Assembly (NCBI GenBank): GCA_036749735.1
Contig: DAINXV010000001.1
Span: 894,167 to 958,166, forward strand
Direction of reading: 5' to 3'
DNA length: 64,000 nucleotides
DNA from: Lawsonella sp012842085
GTDB taxonomy: Bacteria > Actinomycetota > Actinomycetes > Mycobacteriales > Mycobacteriaceae
Part shown: positions 1-10,400 of the stretch, piece after piece
How positions within the stretch are numbered: the first letter of the stretch is position 1
Layout of the letters: each line of letters begins with the position of its first letter
Position numbers and translations under genes: made by a program
Notes under the pieces: generated by a model
Database searches by the model: none
The model's input: only the letters and a program-made list of their open reading frames with translations
What the model was told of the DNA's origin: nothing

Positions 1-11
1 GGAGGATCCAC

Positions 12-920
12 ATGTCTGACAATCAGCAGCATCACAATTCCCCCGACGACCAGCACGAAAAAAAGACGGAGATTCTGCCAACATATCTGGAAGATGCCTC
101 GCAGCTTCCCCCGAATGTGCGGCTCGTTGGGCAGGATCAGCACGGCAACCTTATTTATGAGGAAGTGCCTGTGCAGTCCCAAGGTGCAGGTACCAACGAC
201 TATCTGGTTCCCTCCTCTTCTGCTACCGGAGCACCTGGCGCCATGGGTGCTGCAGGCGTAGCAGGCGCTGGCGGGGCAGGTGGTTACGGCGGCGGCTACG
301 GAGGTGGCTACGGGGGCGGCAACTACTACAGTGGCCAGTACCCGGGCGGCCCAGGAGCCGCACAGCCTCCCCAGCCGGACAACGATGATGACGACGACGA
401 AAAAAGTAACCCGGCAGTTATTGTGTTGAGCGTTCTGCTGGTGCTGCTTCTCATCGGCATTATTGCGCTGCTGGGACTCATCTTCATTCCGGATGCGCCG
501 CTCAACAACATTGCAGACAACGGCACCGTCACCACCTCCATTACCGAAACGGAATCGCCCACAACCACCACCGAGGAAGAGGACGAAGATTTTGAGGGAG
601 ACTTCGCCGATCTTGTGGTCCGGCTGCCCCGCGGCTATGTGCTGTCCGACCCCATCGAACCGGTGGAGGGCGAAGACTACCGCATTGTGAACCCGTGCAG
701 TGTGGTGGAGGAGGGGGAGACCTGCACCTCGGAGGAATTCGCGGAAGCAATGCAGGAAGCCTACATCGAGAACGATGGACTGGATGGGGACATGCGCTTC
801 TATGCGGAGTCGCCTATCACCAACGAAAGCTATCCCGTCAAGTGCGAAGCCCAGAACGGTGGCAAGGTGCTGTGCGTGAGTGGACGGGACGGTAGCGCCG
901 CCATCATTATCGACTACTAA
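12..920 (+). CDS. Glycine-rich single-pass membrane protein, function unknown
   Basis: 302 aa, ATG preceded by GGAGG 8 bases upstream, so the start is well supported. The N-terminal ~130 residues are cytoplasmic and low-complexity: a Gly/Ala-rich stretch with GGGY-type repeats (about residues 85-105), then a Pro-rich segment and an acidic run of Asp. One strongly hydrophobic helix follows (about residues 135-160). A Thr/Glu-rich linker leads to an external domain of ~110 residues with four cysteines that could form two disulfides. This layout (disordered inside, one TM helix, small Cys-containing outer domain) is common in actinobacterial envelope proteins, but I do not recognise the family and propose no function. 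A strong terminator follows at 968-1000. Confidence 0.75.
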   Translation: MSDNQQHHNSPDDQHEKKTEILPTYLEDASQLPPNVRLVGQDQHGNLIYEEVPVQSQGAGTNDYLVPSSSATGAPGAMGAAGVAGAGGAGGYGGGYGGGYGGGNYYSGQYPGGPGAAQPPQPDNDDDDDEKSNPAVIVLSVLLVLLLIGIIALLGLIFIPDAPLNNIADNGTVTTSITETESPTTTTEEEDEDFEGDFADLVVRLPRGYVLSDPIEPVEGEDYRIVNPCSVVEEGETCTSEEFAEAMQEAYIENDGLDGDMRFYAESPITNESYPVKCEAQNGGKVLCVSGRDGSAAIIIDY

Positions 921-967
921 AACAGAATTTATATACCCCCTTAAGTGGGTTAAATACGGTAAATACG

Positions 968-1000
968 CAGGGTGCTCTGGTTTAACCAGGGCACCCTGTT
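968..1000 (+). terminator. Rho-independent terminator
   Basis: Inverted repeat with outer arms CAGGGTGC and GCACCCTG, extended inward by CTGG/CCAG around a TTTAA loop and followed by a short T run. It lies between the membrane-protein gene and the downstream lipase gene. Confidence 0.75.
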
Positions 1001-1041
1001 TATGGTGAAAGTGTCTATTCCCCCTGGCACTAAGGTCCACC

Positions 1042-2022
1042 ATGTTGAAGAAAACAATGGGCGCAGCGTTAGCGGCCATGCTTGCGATTGCTATCACTCC
1101 TGGGATAGCTCACGCTGGTCCATCCGATTATCCAGGAGACCCCGTCAACAAGCCGCTACCTTCGGTTTCCGACATGCTCAATGCAGATGCCAAAGAGTGG
1201 GGCGCCAACGACGTCAACTGCAAACCCTCCGCCCGTCACCCGCGACCCGTAGTTCTCGTCCACGGTACCTGGACTGGCGCCTCGGCCACCTGGAAGAACC
1301 TCACCAAACTTCTGGTGGAAGAGGACTACTGCGTTTTCGTCATGGATTATGGCAAAGACAAGAACTCCCTGTTGGGGATGCTGCCGGGAGTGTACGGCAC
1401 GGCCGACATGTGGCACTCCATGCGGCAGGTCGCCCAGTTTAAAGACTGGGTGCTGCAGGTAACCGGCGCGAAACAGATCGACACCATCGGTCATTCGCAA
1501 GGCAACCTGATGAACCGCGCCTACATTCAGTACTTTGGCGGCTGGAACCCGCAGGATGTGAGTAAAAACAAGGTCCACACCACCATCAACCTGGGGCCCA
1601 ACCAGAGTGGCGCCACCCTCATGGGGATAGCGGCCATGGGTAACGTGGGCGAAGACCTGTGGGGTATGCCGATTACAAAAATGATGGACCCGATTATTGG
1701 CCGCTCCGGCATGCAGCAGGCCATCGGCTCCCCCTTCTACGAAGAGTTCAACAAGTACGGCTACACTCGCCCCGGCGTGCACTATGTTGCGATCATCACC
1801 ACCCACGATGAGATCAACATGCCGTACCGCTCCCAGTTCTACCCGCATGAGCGCGGCGCCTGGGTGACGAACCTCGTAGTGCAGGATCGCTGCCCACAGG
1901 ATTTGACCGAACACACGCAGATGCCCAATTCGCTGCATGTGCAGTGGCTGGTGATGACCATGCTGGACAAGAACTACGCCAAGACGCACCCTATGCAGTG
2001 CGCCGCCCTGCCAGTACTTTAG
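1042..2022 (+). CDS. Secreted triacylglycerol lipase / alpha-beta hydrolase
   Basis: 326 aa. Residues 1-26 form a Sec signal peptide (KK near the start, hydrophobic core, cleavage near AHA-GP). The mature part is an alpha/beta hydrolase of the actinobacterial class-2 lipase type: the oxyanion-loop segment LVHGTWTG lies near residue 72 and the nucleophile elbow GHSQGN near residue 151. A late Asp (HDEINMP region) and His (NSLHVQW) are plausible triad partners. It probably hydrolyses acylglycerols or other esters outside the membrane. It is unrelated in sequence to the four LIP-family lipases elsewhere in the window. The ribosome binding site is weak (AAGG). Confidence 0.85.
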   Translation: MLKKTMGAALAAMLAIAITPGIAHAGPSDYPGDPVNKPLPSVSDMLNADAKEWGANDVNCKPSARHPRPVVLVHGTWTGASATWKNLTKLLVEEDYCVFVMDYGKDKNSLLGMLPGVYGTADMWHSMRQVAQFKDWVLQVTGAKQIDTIGHSQGNLMNRAYIQYFGGWNPQDVSKNKVHTTINLGPNQSGATLMGIAAMGNVGEDLWGMPITKMMDPIIGRSGMQQAIGSPFYEEFNKYGYTRPGVHYVAIITTHDEINMPYRSQFYPHERGAWVTNLVVQDRCPQDLTEHTQMPNSLHVQWLVMTMLDKNYAKTHPMQCAALPVL

Positions 2023-2088
2023 GACTCGTTCAGTATCAGCAATTGGCTGCTAGTGTCCTCGAGCCGGCAACGCCGGTAGGCTTAAGTT

Positions 2089-3075
2089 ATGTCTTTTGCC
2101 GAACCTGAACCGCCCAAGCGGAATCTTTCCCCCCGCGCACGAAACATTCTGCTCACTATTTTTGCGATATTGGCTGTCGCTGGCCTCCTGTTGGGGCTAG
2201 TGGCCTGCGCAAATGAGGACGCCGACTCAGCGACCGACGACTCTTCCGAATACCTGGACAACAGTGTGGAGGGGGAGGGTGACGGTGCTCCGGTGAACAG
2301 TCCGCGCAATGTTGCTGCCCTGGTGGGGGAGAAGAACGCGCCCAAGGTGGAGGCCAGTTTCCGGGAACTGCAGCGCCAGTTGCCGGTGCATGTGTCGGTG
2401 GCGTTGGCGCCCGTGCAGTCGGGGGAGAAGCAAGCTCCGGTGGCGGTGTTGGGGGAGTCGCGGGAGATGGCGGCCTGGTCCACCAGTAAAGTGCCGATTG
2501 CGGTAGCTGCTTTGGAACGCAACGGGGAGTCGGTGCTGCCGCAGGTGAATGCGGCGATTACGGTGTCGGATAATGACGCTGCGGAAAGTTTGTGGCGTTC
2601 CCTGGGCGGCGGTTTCGGGGCGGGTGCTGCCATGCGGGAACAGTTGAGCGCCAATGGGGATGGGGTGACGATTCCGCAGACGCAGCATGTTTATTCCGGG
2701 TTTACGTCCTTTGGCCAAACAATGTGGGCGGTTCCGCAGCAGGCCCAATATGCTGCCCATTTTGCTTGCCAGCCGGGGTCGCCGGCAGAGCAGGTGCGCC
2801 AGGCGATGGCTCAGGTGGATCGCTCCCAGGCTTATGGGTTGGGGAGTTTGCCGGAGGCGCATTTTAAGGGCGGCTGGGGCCCGAACCAGGGTGGCGGCTA
2901 CGATGCGCGCCAGTTCGGTTACTTCCGGTTGCCGGATGGGAAGCTTTTGGCGGTGGCCATTGCGGCGCATGATCCGGTGGCCGGGATGTTGTCCGACCAG
3001 TTGACCGGTGCCCTGCAATTGTTGGCGCAGTGGGTGACGGAGCATGGCGCACTGTGGCGCGGGGGAAGCTGCTAA
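2089..3075 (+). CDS. Beta-lactamase-fold (class A-like) lipoprotein
   Basis: 328 aa. A hydrophobic segment ends in a lipobox-like LVAC near residues 42-45, so it is probably a membrane-anchored lipoprotein. The catalytic motifs of the serine beta-lactamase/PBP superfamily are visible: STSK (SxxK) near residue 131, SDN near 161 and KGGWG near 260 in place of KTG. This matches small class A-like proteins found in corynebacteria and mycobacteria, whose role (beta-lactam hydrolysis or peptidoglycan-related) is often unknown. Real beta-lactamase activity cannot be inferred from sequence alone. It ends 270 bp before the iron-regulated NRPS operon. Confidence 0.75.
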   Translation: MSFAEPEPPKRNLSPRARNILLTIFAILAVAGLLLGLVACANEDADSATDDSSEYLDNSVEGEGDGAPVNSPRNVAALVGEKNAPKVEASFRELQRQLPVHVSVALAPVQSGEKQAPVAVLGESREMAAWSTSKVPIAVAALERNGESVLPQVNAAITVSDNDAAESLWRSLGGGFGAGAAMREQLSANGDGVTIPQTQHVYSGFTSFGQTMWAVPQQAQYAAHFACQPGSPAEQVRQAMAQVDRSQAYGLGSLPEAHFKGGWGPNQGGGYDARQFGYFRLPDGKLLAVAIAAHDPVAGMLSDQLTGALQLLAQWVTEHGALWRGGSC

Positions 3076-3276
3076 CGCGACGCTGCCAACGTCAAAATAA
3101 CTTAGGGCTGCCTTATTAATTCTGCTATTTAAAAATTTTACAAAAGGGACCTACCTGCAAGTATGCATTATTACAGTTATTAATAATTATGTATACGAAA
3201 ATTTAAAAACGTAGTGGCACTGGACGTTTAATACTTCTTGCTCTTTTTCCGCTGCCGCAGGAAAATTTTCTGCCAG

Positions 3277-3306
3277 TTGTTTTCTCTCAGCGAAATTGTC
3301 TATATT
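3277..3306 (+). promoter_or_regulatory. Predicted promoter of the NRPS operon
   Basis: TTGTTT (-35-like) and TATATT (-10-like) separated by 18 bases, about 40 bases upstream of the NRPS start codon. The -10 overlaps the left end of the iron-box at 3305-3323, the usual place for a DtxR/IdeR repressor site. The surrounding 270-bp gap is AT-rich and holds no gene. Confidence 0.5.
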
Positions 3307-3323
3307 AGGTGAGCCTAACTTTA
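3305..3323 (+). promoter_or_regulatory. DtxR/IdeR-type iron box
   Basis: TTAGGTGAGCCTAACTTTA matches the DtxR/IdeR 19-bp consensus TTAGGTTAGCCTAACCTAA at 16 of 19 positions, with the central palindrome AGGTnAGCCT intact. It overlaps the predicted -10 and transcription start of the NRPS operon. It implies repression under iron-replete conditions, as for known siderophore genes in this order. Confidence 0.8.
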
Positions 3324-3345
3324 TCTAATTCCAGAGAGTTCGTTC

Positions 3346-6300
3346 ATGCCAAAACTTGATACAGCGCGATCTGTAGAGCCCTACCCCTCCAATCCACTTA
3401 TCACTCCCCTGTGGGAGACAGCGCACCGCACTCCCCACAACACCGCCCTAAGGTTCATCAACGGGCTGGGTGCGGATGACGTCACTGAGTGGAACTGGAT
3501 CCAATTTTTGGCGGGCATTCACAGTGCCCAAGAGGATCTTCGACGCGCCCGCATCACTGCGGGTGATCGTGTACTCATGCTGCTCTCTGCCAGATCGGAC
3601 TACCTCCTTACTTTTTGGGCGTTGATTGGTCTGGGCGCCCAACCAGTGTCCGTTCCTCTAGCGCCCGAGGCACCGCTCGACATCGGGAGCACCACCCTGG
3701 CCCATATTGCGCGCGACTGCGCCGCCACCGCCATCGTCACCAGCGCCGCCACCTCCGCCGAACTTTCCGACCTCACCAAAGCCCATCCAGAACATCCAGA
3801 ACTGGCGCGCCTGGTCCACCTCATCCCGGACTATCCCCACCACGAGGTCGCCCATATTCACGGTGTGGAGTCCCTGCCTGCCGATTTCCCCACGACCATT
3901 TCGGAATTCGGTCTCGCCCCCGTCACCTACGACACCCCCGTCTACATCCAGTACTCCAGTGGTTCCACCGGCACTCCGAAAGGTGTCGTCAACCACTATG
4001 GATGCCTCCTCAACCAGGTGAACGTGATGGTGGATGTGTGGGATTCCGACCAGAACCCCAACTCTATTTGTTGGCTGCCCCTCCACCACGACATGGGCAT
4101 TGTGTGGGGCATTTTCGACATTCTTTGTACGGGCGGCACAGCAGGATTCATCCCGACTGCTGTGGTTGCCCACAACCCAATGATCTGGGTGGAGGCCATG
4201 AGCCGATACCGCTGCGGCATGACTGCCAGCCCCGACACGATGTGGCGCACCATCTGCAGCCTCTACCAGGATCCAGCACGTCGCCGCGACCTCGACCTCT
4301 CCTCCTTAAGGATCGCGGTGGATGGCGGGGAGCCCGTTAATCCCCGCACCCTCACGCTGCTGCAGTCAACATTTGGGGACTGTGGCTGGCGTGAGGACAC
4401 CCTCACCCCCATGTATGGCTTGGCGGAAGCGGGGCTTTGTGTGGCCGGGCATACCGGTCCACGCACACCGGTAAGTGTCAGCTTCGACGCCACCGCCGCC
4501 GCTCGCGGCACCATCAAACCGGTGGCCACCAACCCGGACGACCCCACCCAGCGCAGCATCTATGCGGTGGGAGACAATTTCTTCCACCTCACCTGCCGCA
4601 TTGTTGATCCCGAGACCGGCACCGAACTGGGAACGAACCAGGTGGGGGAAATTTGGTTCGAAGGGGTGGTGTCCCAGGGATATTTAGACAATGGGGATCC
4701 AGCTAAAGCATCCACTGCCGGGAATCGCACCCAAGAAACTTTTCAGGCCTTCACGGCAGCTGGTGACGGCCCCTGCCTCCGCACAGGAGATATGGGCTTC
4801 CTGGATGAGGCCGGAAACCTCTTCGTCTCCGGGCGCATGTCGAACACCATCATTGTCGGTGGGGAAAACTACTTCCCCGAAGACATTGAGCAGCTTGTTC
4901 TCAAAACTCCACTGGGTTTTACGAATAATCAGGTGTGCGTCACCCAGCCGGAATTAGATAGCGACTGGTTTGTTGTCATTGCGGAAGCTGGTGACGTGGA
5001 GCCACTCGACCGCGACGCCTACAGTGGGTTGATCGCCCGCGCTATTGCTCGTTCCATCGGTAAGCAGCCCACGCAGGTGTTGTGGTGGGATGAGCCGCTC
5101 CCTAAGACCAGCTCCGGCAAGATCGCCCGCGCCCTTGTGGCTGAACAAGTAATTGAACATCGCGCTGCGGCAGCGAGCACTGAAGCCGCGACACAAGAAG
5201 TGCATCCGCTTGTTGCGAAGGTCGCCGAAATCCTCAATTCCAGCCCAGCAACCGTGAACCGCACTGCCGACCTCACCACACTGGGGCTCACCTCCCTGGC
5301 CATCAACGAAGTGTTGGCCTGGAGTGCCGACAATCAACACCCCATCGACCCGGCCGCCGCCTGGGAGCACCCCACTATTGACCACTGGGTCGCACTCTAC
5401 GACTCCGCTGACACAACTGCCGCAGGTGACGAAAACCCTGCCGCAGCCAGCACCGATACCAGCCCCACCGAGTTGCAGAAATCCTATGTCATCGGCGCCG
5501 ACCCCAAACAACCCTGGGGTGGCGTAGAGTGCCTGGCCTACAGTGAATTCGAACTCAACCTGGCGGCCCTCCCCAACCAATCTGCCGGTGTGGACACTGA
5601 TCTTGCGGCCCTCCGCGACCTCGTCCAATCAGCGGTTTCGGTGGTGGACCAGGAGCCCGCACTCCACACCGCCATGCCCACCAGCGACACCACCATCTAC
5701 GCAGAGCGGCCCGCACCCACCGTCACCACCCACGACTTCCGACACCTTCCAGCAGGTGACGCAGATGGCTCACTCGAGCAGGCTCTCAATGGTTTGCGCA
5801 CCGCCAACGTGCATCGCAGCTTCGCCACCGAAGAAGGCGAGAACTGGGCGGTTGAACTGAGTGCCCTTCCCGACGGCAGCATGCGTCTACACGTCACGCT
5901 TTCCCTCATCTGCGCCGACATTGTGGGAACCGGCGAAATTCTGCGGCGCCTCGACGCGGCCCTCCGGGGAGACCTGCAGGCAGCCCACCCCGCCCACGCC
6001 CACCACACGTTCACCGGTAAAGCGGCGGCAGCACACGCAGGCAGCACGCAAGGCCACAGCCTGCCCACCGATTCCGATTCCGCCGAGCCCCTCCCGCTGC
6101 CACCCGACCTTCCCATGATTGATGTCGGTGCCACCGCAGAAAGCGCCGACGATTCTGGCGCCACCATCACCCGCTTCGCCCACACCTTCACCGCCAAACA
6201 GTGGGCCAACCTGGCGATTATTGCCCAACATTTCGGCACCACCCCGGCCGGGCTGGCACTTGCCAGCTACGACGCCGTGTTGCGCCGCTGGTCAGGGCGC

Positions 6301-7440
6301 GACGACTTCCTCGTCACCCTCACCACCATCAATGCGCCCCAACCGCAGCAGGTTGCGGAGCGGACAATCGCCGTCGCCCACCGCGCCCACTGCAACCTGG
6401 ATAGCCAGTGGCTCGCCCTGCTGAAGAATGTTCGCGACGACCTGCGCGTCAGTATCGCCAACCCCATTCCCCTCACCACTGAACTGCGTGCCGCCTTGGC
6501 CAGCAGCGCCGGGCACACCGGACTCTCGCCCTACATTTTCACCTATGCTGCCGACCAGCAGCTCTTGGAGCCACAGCAGGTGACGGTGTTGGGCACACCA
6601 GTGGAGATTCGCTCCGCCACCCCACAGGTGCTCATCGACTGCCAGTTCGTAAACATCACCGGGGACGTAACGCTCAGCTGGGATGTTCGCACAGATGGCA
6701 TCCGGTCCGATGTTGCCCAACAAATGTTCGACACTCTGGTGCAGCTCCTCAAACAGCACACCAGCCTGCTGAAGAACGGATCCCGGGATCGGCTCGCCCA
6801 GCAGCGGGTGATCGATCTGCTGCCGTTGCCCTCTAAAACTCAACAGCAGCGTGCCCATTCCAACCGCACCAGCCCCGTCACCACCGACCAGTTGCTTTAC
6901 GAACCGTTCCTGGAGAATGTTCGCACGCAGCCCAAACATGTGGCACTGGTGTGGGACCCGAAAGACCAGCCCAGCGACCAGAAACTGGGTGACCCGCTGG
7001 CCTACAATCAGCGCGGCTACCTTACCTACCAGGAGCTGGACTGCATGGCGCGTCGCCTGGCGGCCAGCATTGAACCCCACACCACACCCAATGAAGTGGT
7101 GGGTATTCAGCTCCCCAAAGGCCCCTGCCAGGTGATAGCGGCACTGGCGGTTCTTTACGCCGGCTGCACCTACCTGCCGGTGAACGTCAACCAGCCCGCC
7201 GACCGGCTGCAACAGATCAAAGACTCCTCCGGTATGCGGATTATTCTGCGCCGCGGAGACTTGGCCGCCATGGTGTCCGATGAGCTCGGTGGAAAACCCC
7301 ACCCGGGTTGCGATGTGGCTTTGCCGCGCCGGGTCGATCCCAGCGAACTGGCCTACATTATCTACACCTCCGGCAGTACGGGGGCACCGAAGGGGTGGCC
7401 ATCCGCCACTACTCGGCGCTCAACACCTGCCTGGATGTGA
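3346..7440 (+). CDS. NRPS 1, 5' part (FAAL-ACP-Cy-A N-half), cut by frameshift
   Basis: This 1364-aa reading frame is the front of a giant NRPS. It opens with a fatty-acyl-AMP-ligase-type loading domain (residues ~1-600): YSSGSTGTPKG near 205, LPLHHDMG near 245, YGLAEAG near 357, PKTSSGK near 587. Next come an ACP (LGLTSLAINE, Ser near 649), a heterocyclization-like domain (~705-1150) with a degenerate DxxxxDxxS core (SLICADIVG), and the first half of an adenylation domain. The frame shifts just after the A3 core SGSTGAPKG at residue ~1350, and the last ~15 residues are out-of-frame. The LHHDMG, EPV and YGLAEA features are FAAL hallmarks, so the starter is probably a fatty acid rather than salicylate. 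It is the first gene of an iron-box-controlled operon. Confidence 0.85.
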   Translation: MPKLDTARSVEPYPSNPLITPLWETAHRTPHNTALRFINGLGADDVTEWNWIQFLAGIHSAQEDLRRARITAGDRVLMLLSARSDYLLTFWALIGLGAQPVSVPLAPEAPLDIGSTTLAHIARDCAATAIVTSAATSAELSDLTKAHPEHPELARLVHLIPDYPHHEVAHIHGVESLPADFPTTISEFGLAPVTYDTPVYIQYSSGSTGTPKGVVNHYGCLLNQVNVMVDVWDSDQNPNSICWLPLHHDMGIVWGIFDILCTGGTAGFIPTAVVAHNPMIWVEAMSRYRCGMTASPDTMWRTICSLYQDPARRRDLDLSSLRIAVDGGEPVNPRTLTLLQSTFGDCGWREDTLTPMYGLAEAGLCVAGHTGPRTPVSVSFDATAAARGTIKPVATNPDDPTQRSIYAVGDNFFHLTCRIVDPETGTELGTNQVGEIWFEGVVSQGYLDNGDPAKASTAGNRTQETFQAFTAAGDGPCLRTGDMGFLDEAGNLFVSGRMSNTIIVGGENYFPEDIEQLVLKTPLGFTNNQVCVTQPELDSDWFVVIAEAGDVEPLDRDAYSGLIARAIARSIGKQPTQVLWWDEPLPKTSSGKIARALVAEQVIEHRAAAASTEAATQEVHPLVAKVAEILNSSPATVNRTADLTTLGLTSLAINEVLAWSADNQHPIDPAAAWEHPTIDHWVALYDSADTTAAGDENPAAASTDTSPTELQKSYVIGADPKQPWGGVECLAYSEFELNLAALPNQSAGVDTDLAALRDLVQSAVSVVDQEPALHTAMPTSDTTIYAERPAPTVTTHDFRHLPAGDADGSLEQALNGLRTANVHRSFATEEGENWAVELSALPDGSMRLHVTLSLICADIVGTGEILRRLDAALRGDLQAAHPAHAHHTFTGKAAAAHAGSTQGHSLPTDSDSAEPLPLPPDLPMIDVGATAESADDSGATITRFAHTFTAKQWANLAIIAQHFGTTPAGLALASYDAVLRRWSGRDDFLVTLTTINAPQPQQVAERTIAVAHRAHCNLDSQWLALLKNVRDDLRVSIANPIPLTTELRAALASSAGHTGLSPYIFTYAADQQLLEPQQVTVLGTPVEIRSATPQVLIDCQFVNITGDVTLSWDVRTDGIRSDVAQQMFDTLVQLLKQHTSLLKNGSRDRLAQQRVIDLLPLPSKTQQQRAHSNRTSPVTTDQLLYEPFLENVRTQPKHVALVWDPKDQPSDQKLGDPLAYNQRGYLTYQELDCMARRLAASIEPHTTPNEVVGIQLPKGPCQVIAALAVLYAGCTYLPVNVNQPADRLQQIKDSSGMRIILRRGDLAAMVSDELGGKPHPGCDVALPRRVDPSELAYIIYTSGSTGAPKGWPSATTRRSTPAWM
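7392..7395 (+). other. Frameshift site (one G missing) inside the NRPS adenylation domain
   Basis: The A3 motif reads TSGSTGAPKG in one frame up to the run GGGG at 7392-7395, and continues as VAIRHYSALN in the next frame. Restoring one G (GGGGG) makes one uninterrupted ~3213-residue protein to 12986. No other break is seen in the 9.6-kb gene. It may be a sequencing or assembly error, a phase-variable slip, or a real inactivating mutation. Confidence 0.85.
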
Positions 7441-10400
7441 ACGCCCGCAATGGTGTGGGCAACCAGGACCGGATTCTGGCGATCTCCGCCCTCGAATTTG
7501 ACCTTTCCGTCTACGACATTTTCGGCATGCTTTCTGCCGGCGGCACCATTGTGTGCATTGGCGACGACGCCCGCCGCGACGCTTTCCGCTGGGCCGAGAT
7601 GGTGAAACGCTTCCACGTCACCATCTGGGACACCGTTCCGGGCTTGGGTGAAATGCTCTACGCCGCCGCCCAAGGCAGCACCCTGCCAAGCCTGCGCCGC
7701 TTCTACTTCTCCGGCGACTGGATTGCGTTGGATCTGCCGAAGCGCCTGAAAACCATTGCCCCCAACGCCACCTGCATCTCCATGGGTGGCGCCACCGAAG
7801 GCTCCATCTGGTCCAACGAGTATGTGGTGCAGGATGTGAACTTCCCCACCGATTGGAAATCCATCCCCTATGGTGGGCCGCTTACCGGCCAAAAATACCG
7901 GGTGGTGAACCCGCATGTGCCAGGCTTCCCCGACCAGCCCGACTATGTGCCAGGCGAATTGTGGATCGGTGGCGCAGGGGTGGCCGCTGGCTACTTTGGG
8001 CAGCCGGAGCTCACCGCTGAACGCTATCCGGTAGATGCCGATGGTAACCACTGGTACCGCACCGGCGACCTGGGTGAATACCACACCGATGGGCTCATCT
8101 TCTTTGTGGGCCGCATGGACACCCAGGTGAAGATCCGGGGCCACCGTGTGGAATGTGGGGAAGTGGAGCATGCGTGCCGCGCCCTCACCGGTGTAGATAC
8201 CGCCATTGTGGTGCCCATCCGCAAAAACTCTGCGCTGGGTGCGGTGCTGGTGTCCTCCGGCGAACTGGCACAGCAGGTGACGGAGAATCCTGCCGCTTTG
8301 CGTGACCAGTTGGCGACCAAACTGCCGGACTACATGGTGCCGGCTGTGGTGATGCCACGCCAGAGTTTGCCGCACACTCCCAATGGCAAGATTGATCGCC
8401 GGCTGTTGGCGGAGGAGCTGGAAAACTACCAGCATCAGCAGGCAGCCAGCACTCCAACGGCAGCTGCGGAAGACACCACTTGCCGTGCTTCTCGTGCTCC
8501 CGAGTTGGATGGCGTGGCACAGCTCGTCGTCAATGCGTGGGCCGATGTCCTGGGAGAACCCGTGGACGTTCTAGCAGACGCTGCCACCACTGCGGTGGAT
8601 GCCAACGCGGCCAACTTCTTTGCTCTCGGAGGAGACTCCCTCGCCGCCACCACCGTGTGCAGCCAGCTCACCCAGCAGGGCTGTCCGGTGGCCGTGGCGG
8701 ATCTTTTCTCCGCGCCTAACTTGCCGGCTTTTATTTCCCGGGTCCGGGGTGCCGCAGTGTCTCCCGCAACGACACTTGCCGACCAGACCACCGTCACCTC
8801 CGACACGTCGGGCAGTGAACTGCATGGTGCCGAACTGCTTGGTACGGAACCCTTCCCGCTCACCAGCCTGCAACAGGCCTACGCACTGGGCGCTGACGGC
8901 GTGAAAGGAATTACCTGCACCACGCCCGCCGTGGGAGTTATCCTCACTAGCCGCGACGGCAGCAGACTCGATCCCCAACGTTTCGCCACCATCATCGCAG
9001 AGCTCACCGCCAGCTGGGAACCTCTGCGCTGCGTGCGAGCCGGAGACGCCACCCAGGTAGTAGCGGATGCGCACCGGATTCCCACCACCGCCACCATCCG
9101 CACCCTCCCGGCAGTGCAGAATCCAGCCGATGCCCGCGCCGCCATCCAGGAGGAACTTTCTGGCCAGCGAATACCACTCGATTCGCTGCCGGTCATAAAC
9201 GTGGTAGCAGTGGAGGGTTGCGGCCAGTATGTGGGACTCAGCATGAACTATTTGGGGCTCGACGCCCGCTCCATTGGCGTTGTCCTCAACACCATCCTGG
9301 ACCGCTACGAAGGGGGAGAAGACACCTTCACCGTCAATCCCTCCGCCCGCCCATTCCATGACTACGTGCAACACGACACCAGCACCGCCTCCACCGTTCC
9401 CGCCAGCGGAATAGGGGAGCGGCAGCTGCCAGACGCGCCCACCCTCCCCGCCACCGACAAGCAGTGGACCGCCTCCAGCGATGCCGCCTTCACCTCCTTC
9501 GAGCACCGCCTACCGGCAACCGCCACCCGCCAACTGCAGGACGCGGTAGCCGCCGCCGGAGTCACCCTTTCGGCCGTGGTGCTGCATGCTTACGGTGCGG
9601 TGATTGCTGCTGGCAGTGGACTCGACAGCTGCGGCATCAGTGTGCCCATCTCGCAGCGGCCCGACAACGCCACCGCCCAAGAGGGTACTGCCGAAGTGTT
9701 GGGCAACTTCACTGAGCTTGCTCTCGTCACCGTCGGTACCACTACCAGCGTGCAGGATGTGCACCGCAGCCTTGGGCACTTGACCGACGGAATCCTCCCC
9801 AGCAGCCGCGACATTGCGCGTGCCGGTCGTGCCGCCTACCCAGTAGTGTTCACCTCCACCACCGGTGTGGCCGCGTTGCGCCGGGCCGGAAACGTCACCC
9901 CCGACTGGGTGCTCACCCGCACCCCGGGCGTTCAACTGGACTGCCAGGTGATGGTCGATGGGGACACGGGTGAACTGCTTCTGCGCTGGGACTATCCGGC
10001 TGAGTATGTGCACGCGCACCGGTTGGAGCGCCTCTTCCACCAGTTTGTGGAACAGGTACAGTGCTTCGCCACCACCAGCGACAATGACGACACGGGGTTG
10101 GAGGCCGAGCTGGAGAATCTTACCCGCGAACTGTCCCACGCCACGCCCCCGCCCGCCCGGGAAATAATGGCAGCGGCGCTGGCACACTTGGCGACCCACA
10201 CGGAAAGTAACCAGCACACCCCATCCGTGCAACCACTACCCGCATACCAGCCTTTGCTTGCAGAGTGGCGAAACCGTTCTGCTGGCATCACCCCCGGCGA
10301 AGCAGCCCACCGCACCGGTACCTGGTTGGCCGACGCCCTCTGCGGCGCTTTCGACACCGCGGACATTGTGGGACATCCGGTGTTGTCCCCGCAGGCACTG

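Noticed and set aside
7380..7440. Programmed ribosomal frameshift at the NRPS break
   Set aside because: The site GAAGGGGTGG lacks a classic slippery heptamer and I see no obvious stimulatory structure; a missing base is simpler. Kept only as a minor alternative.
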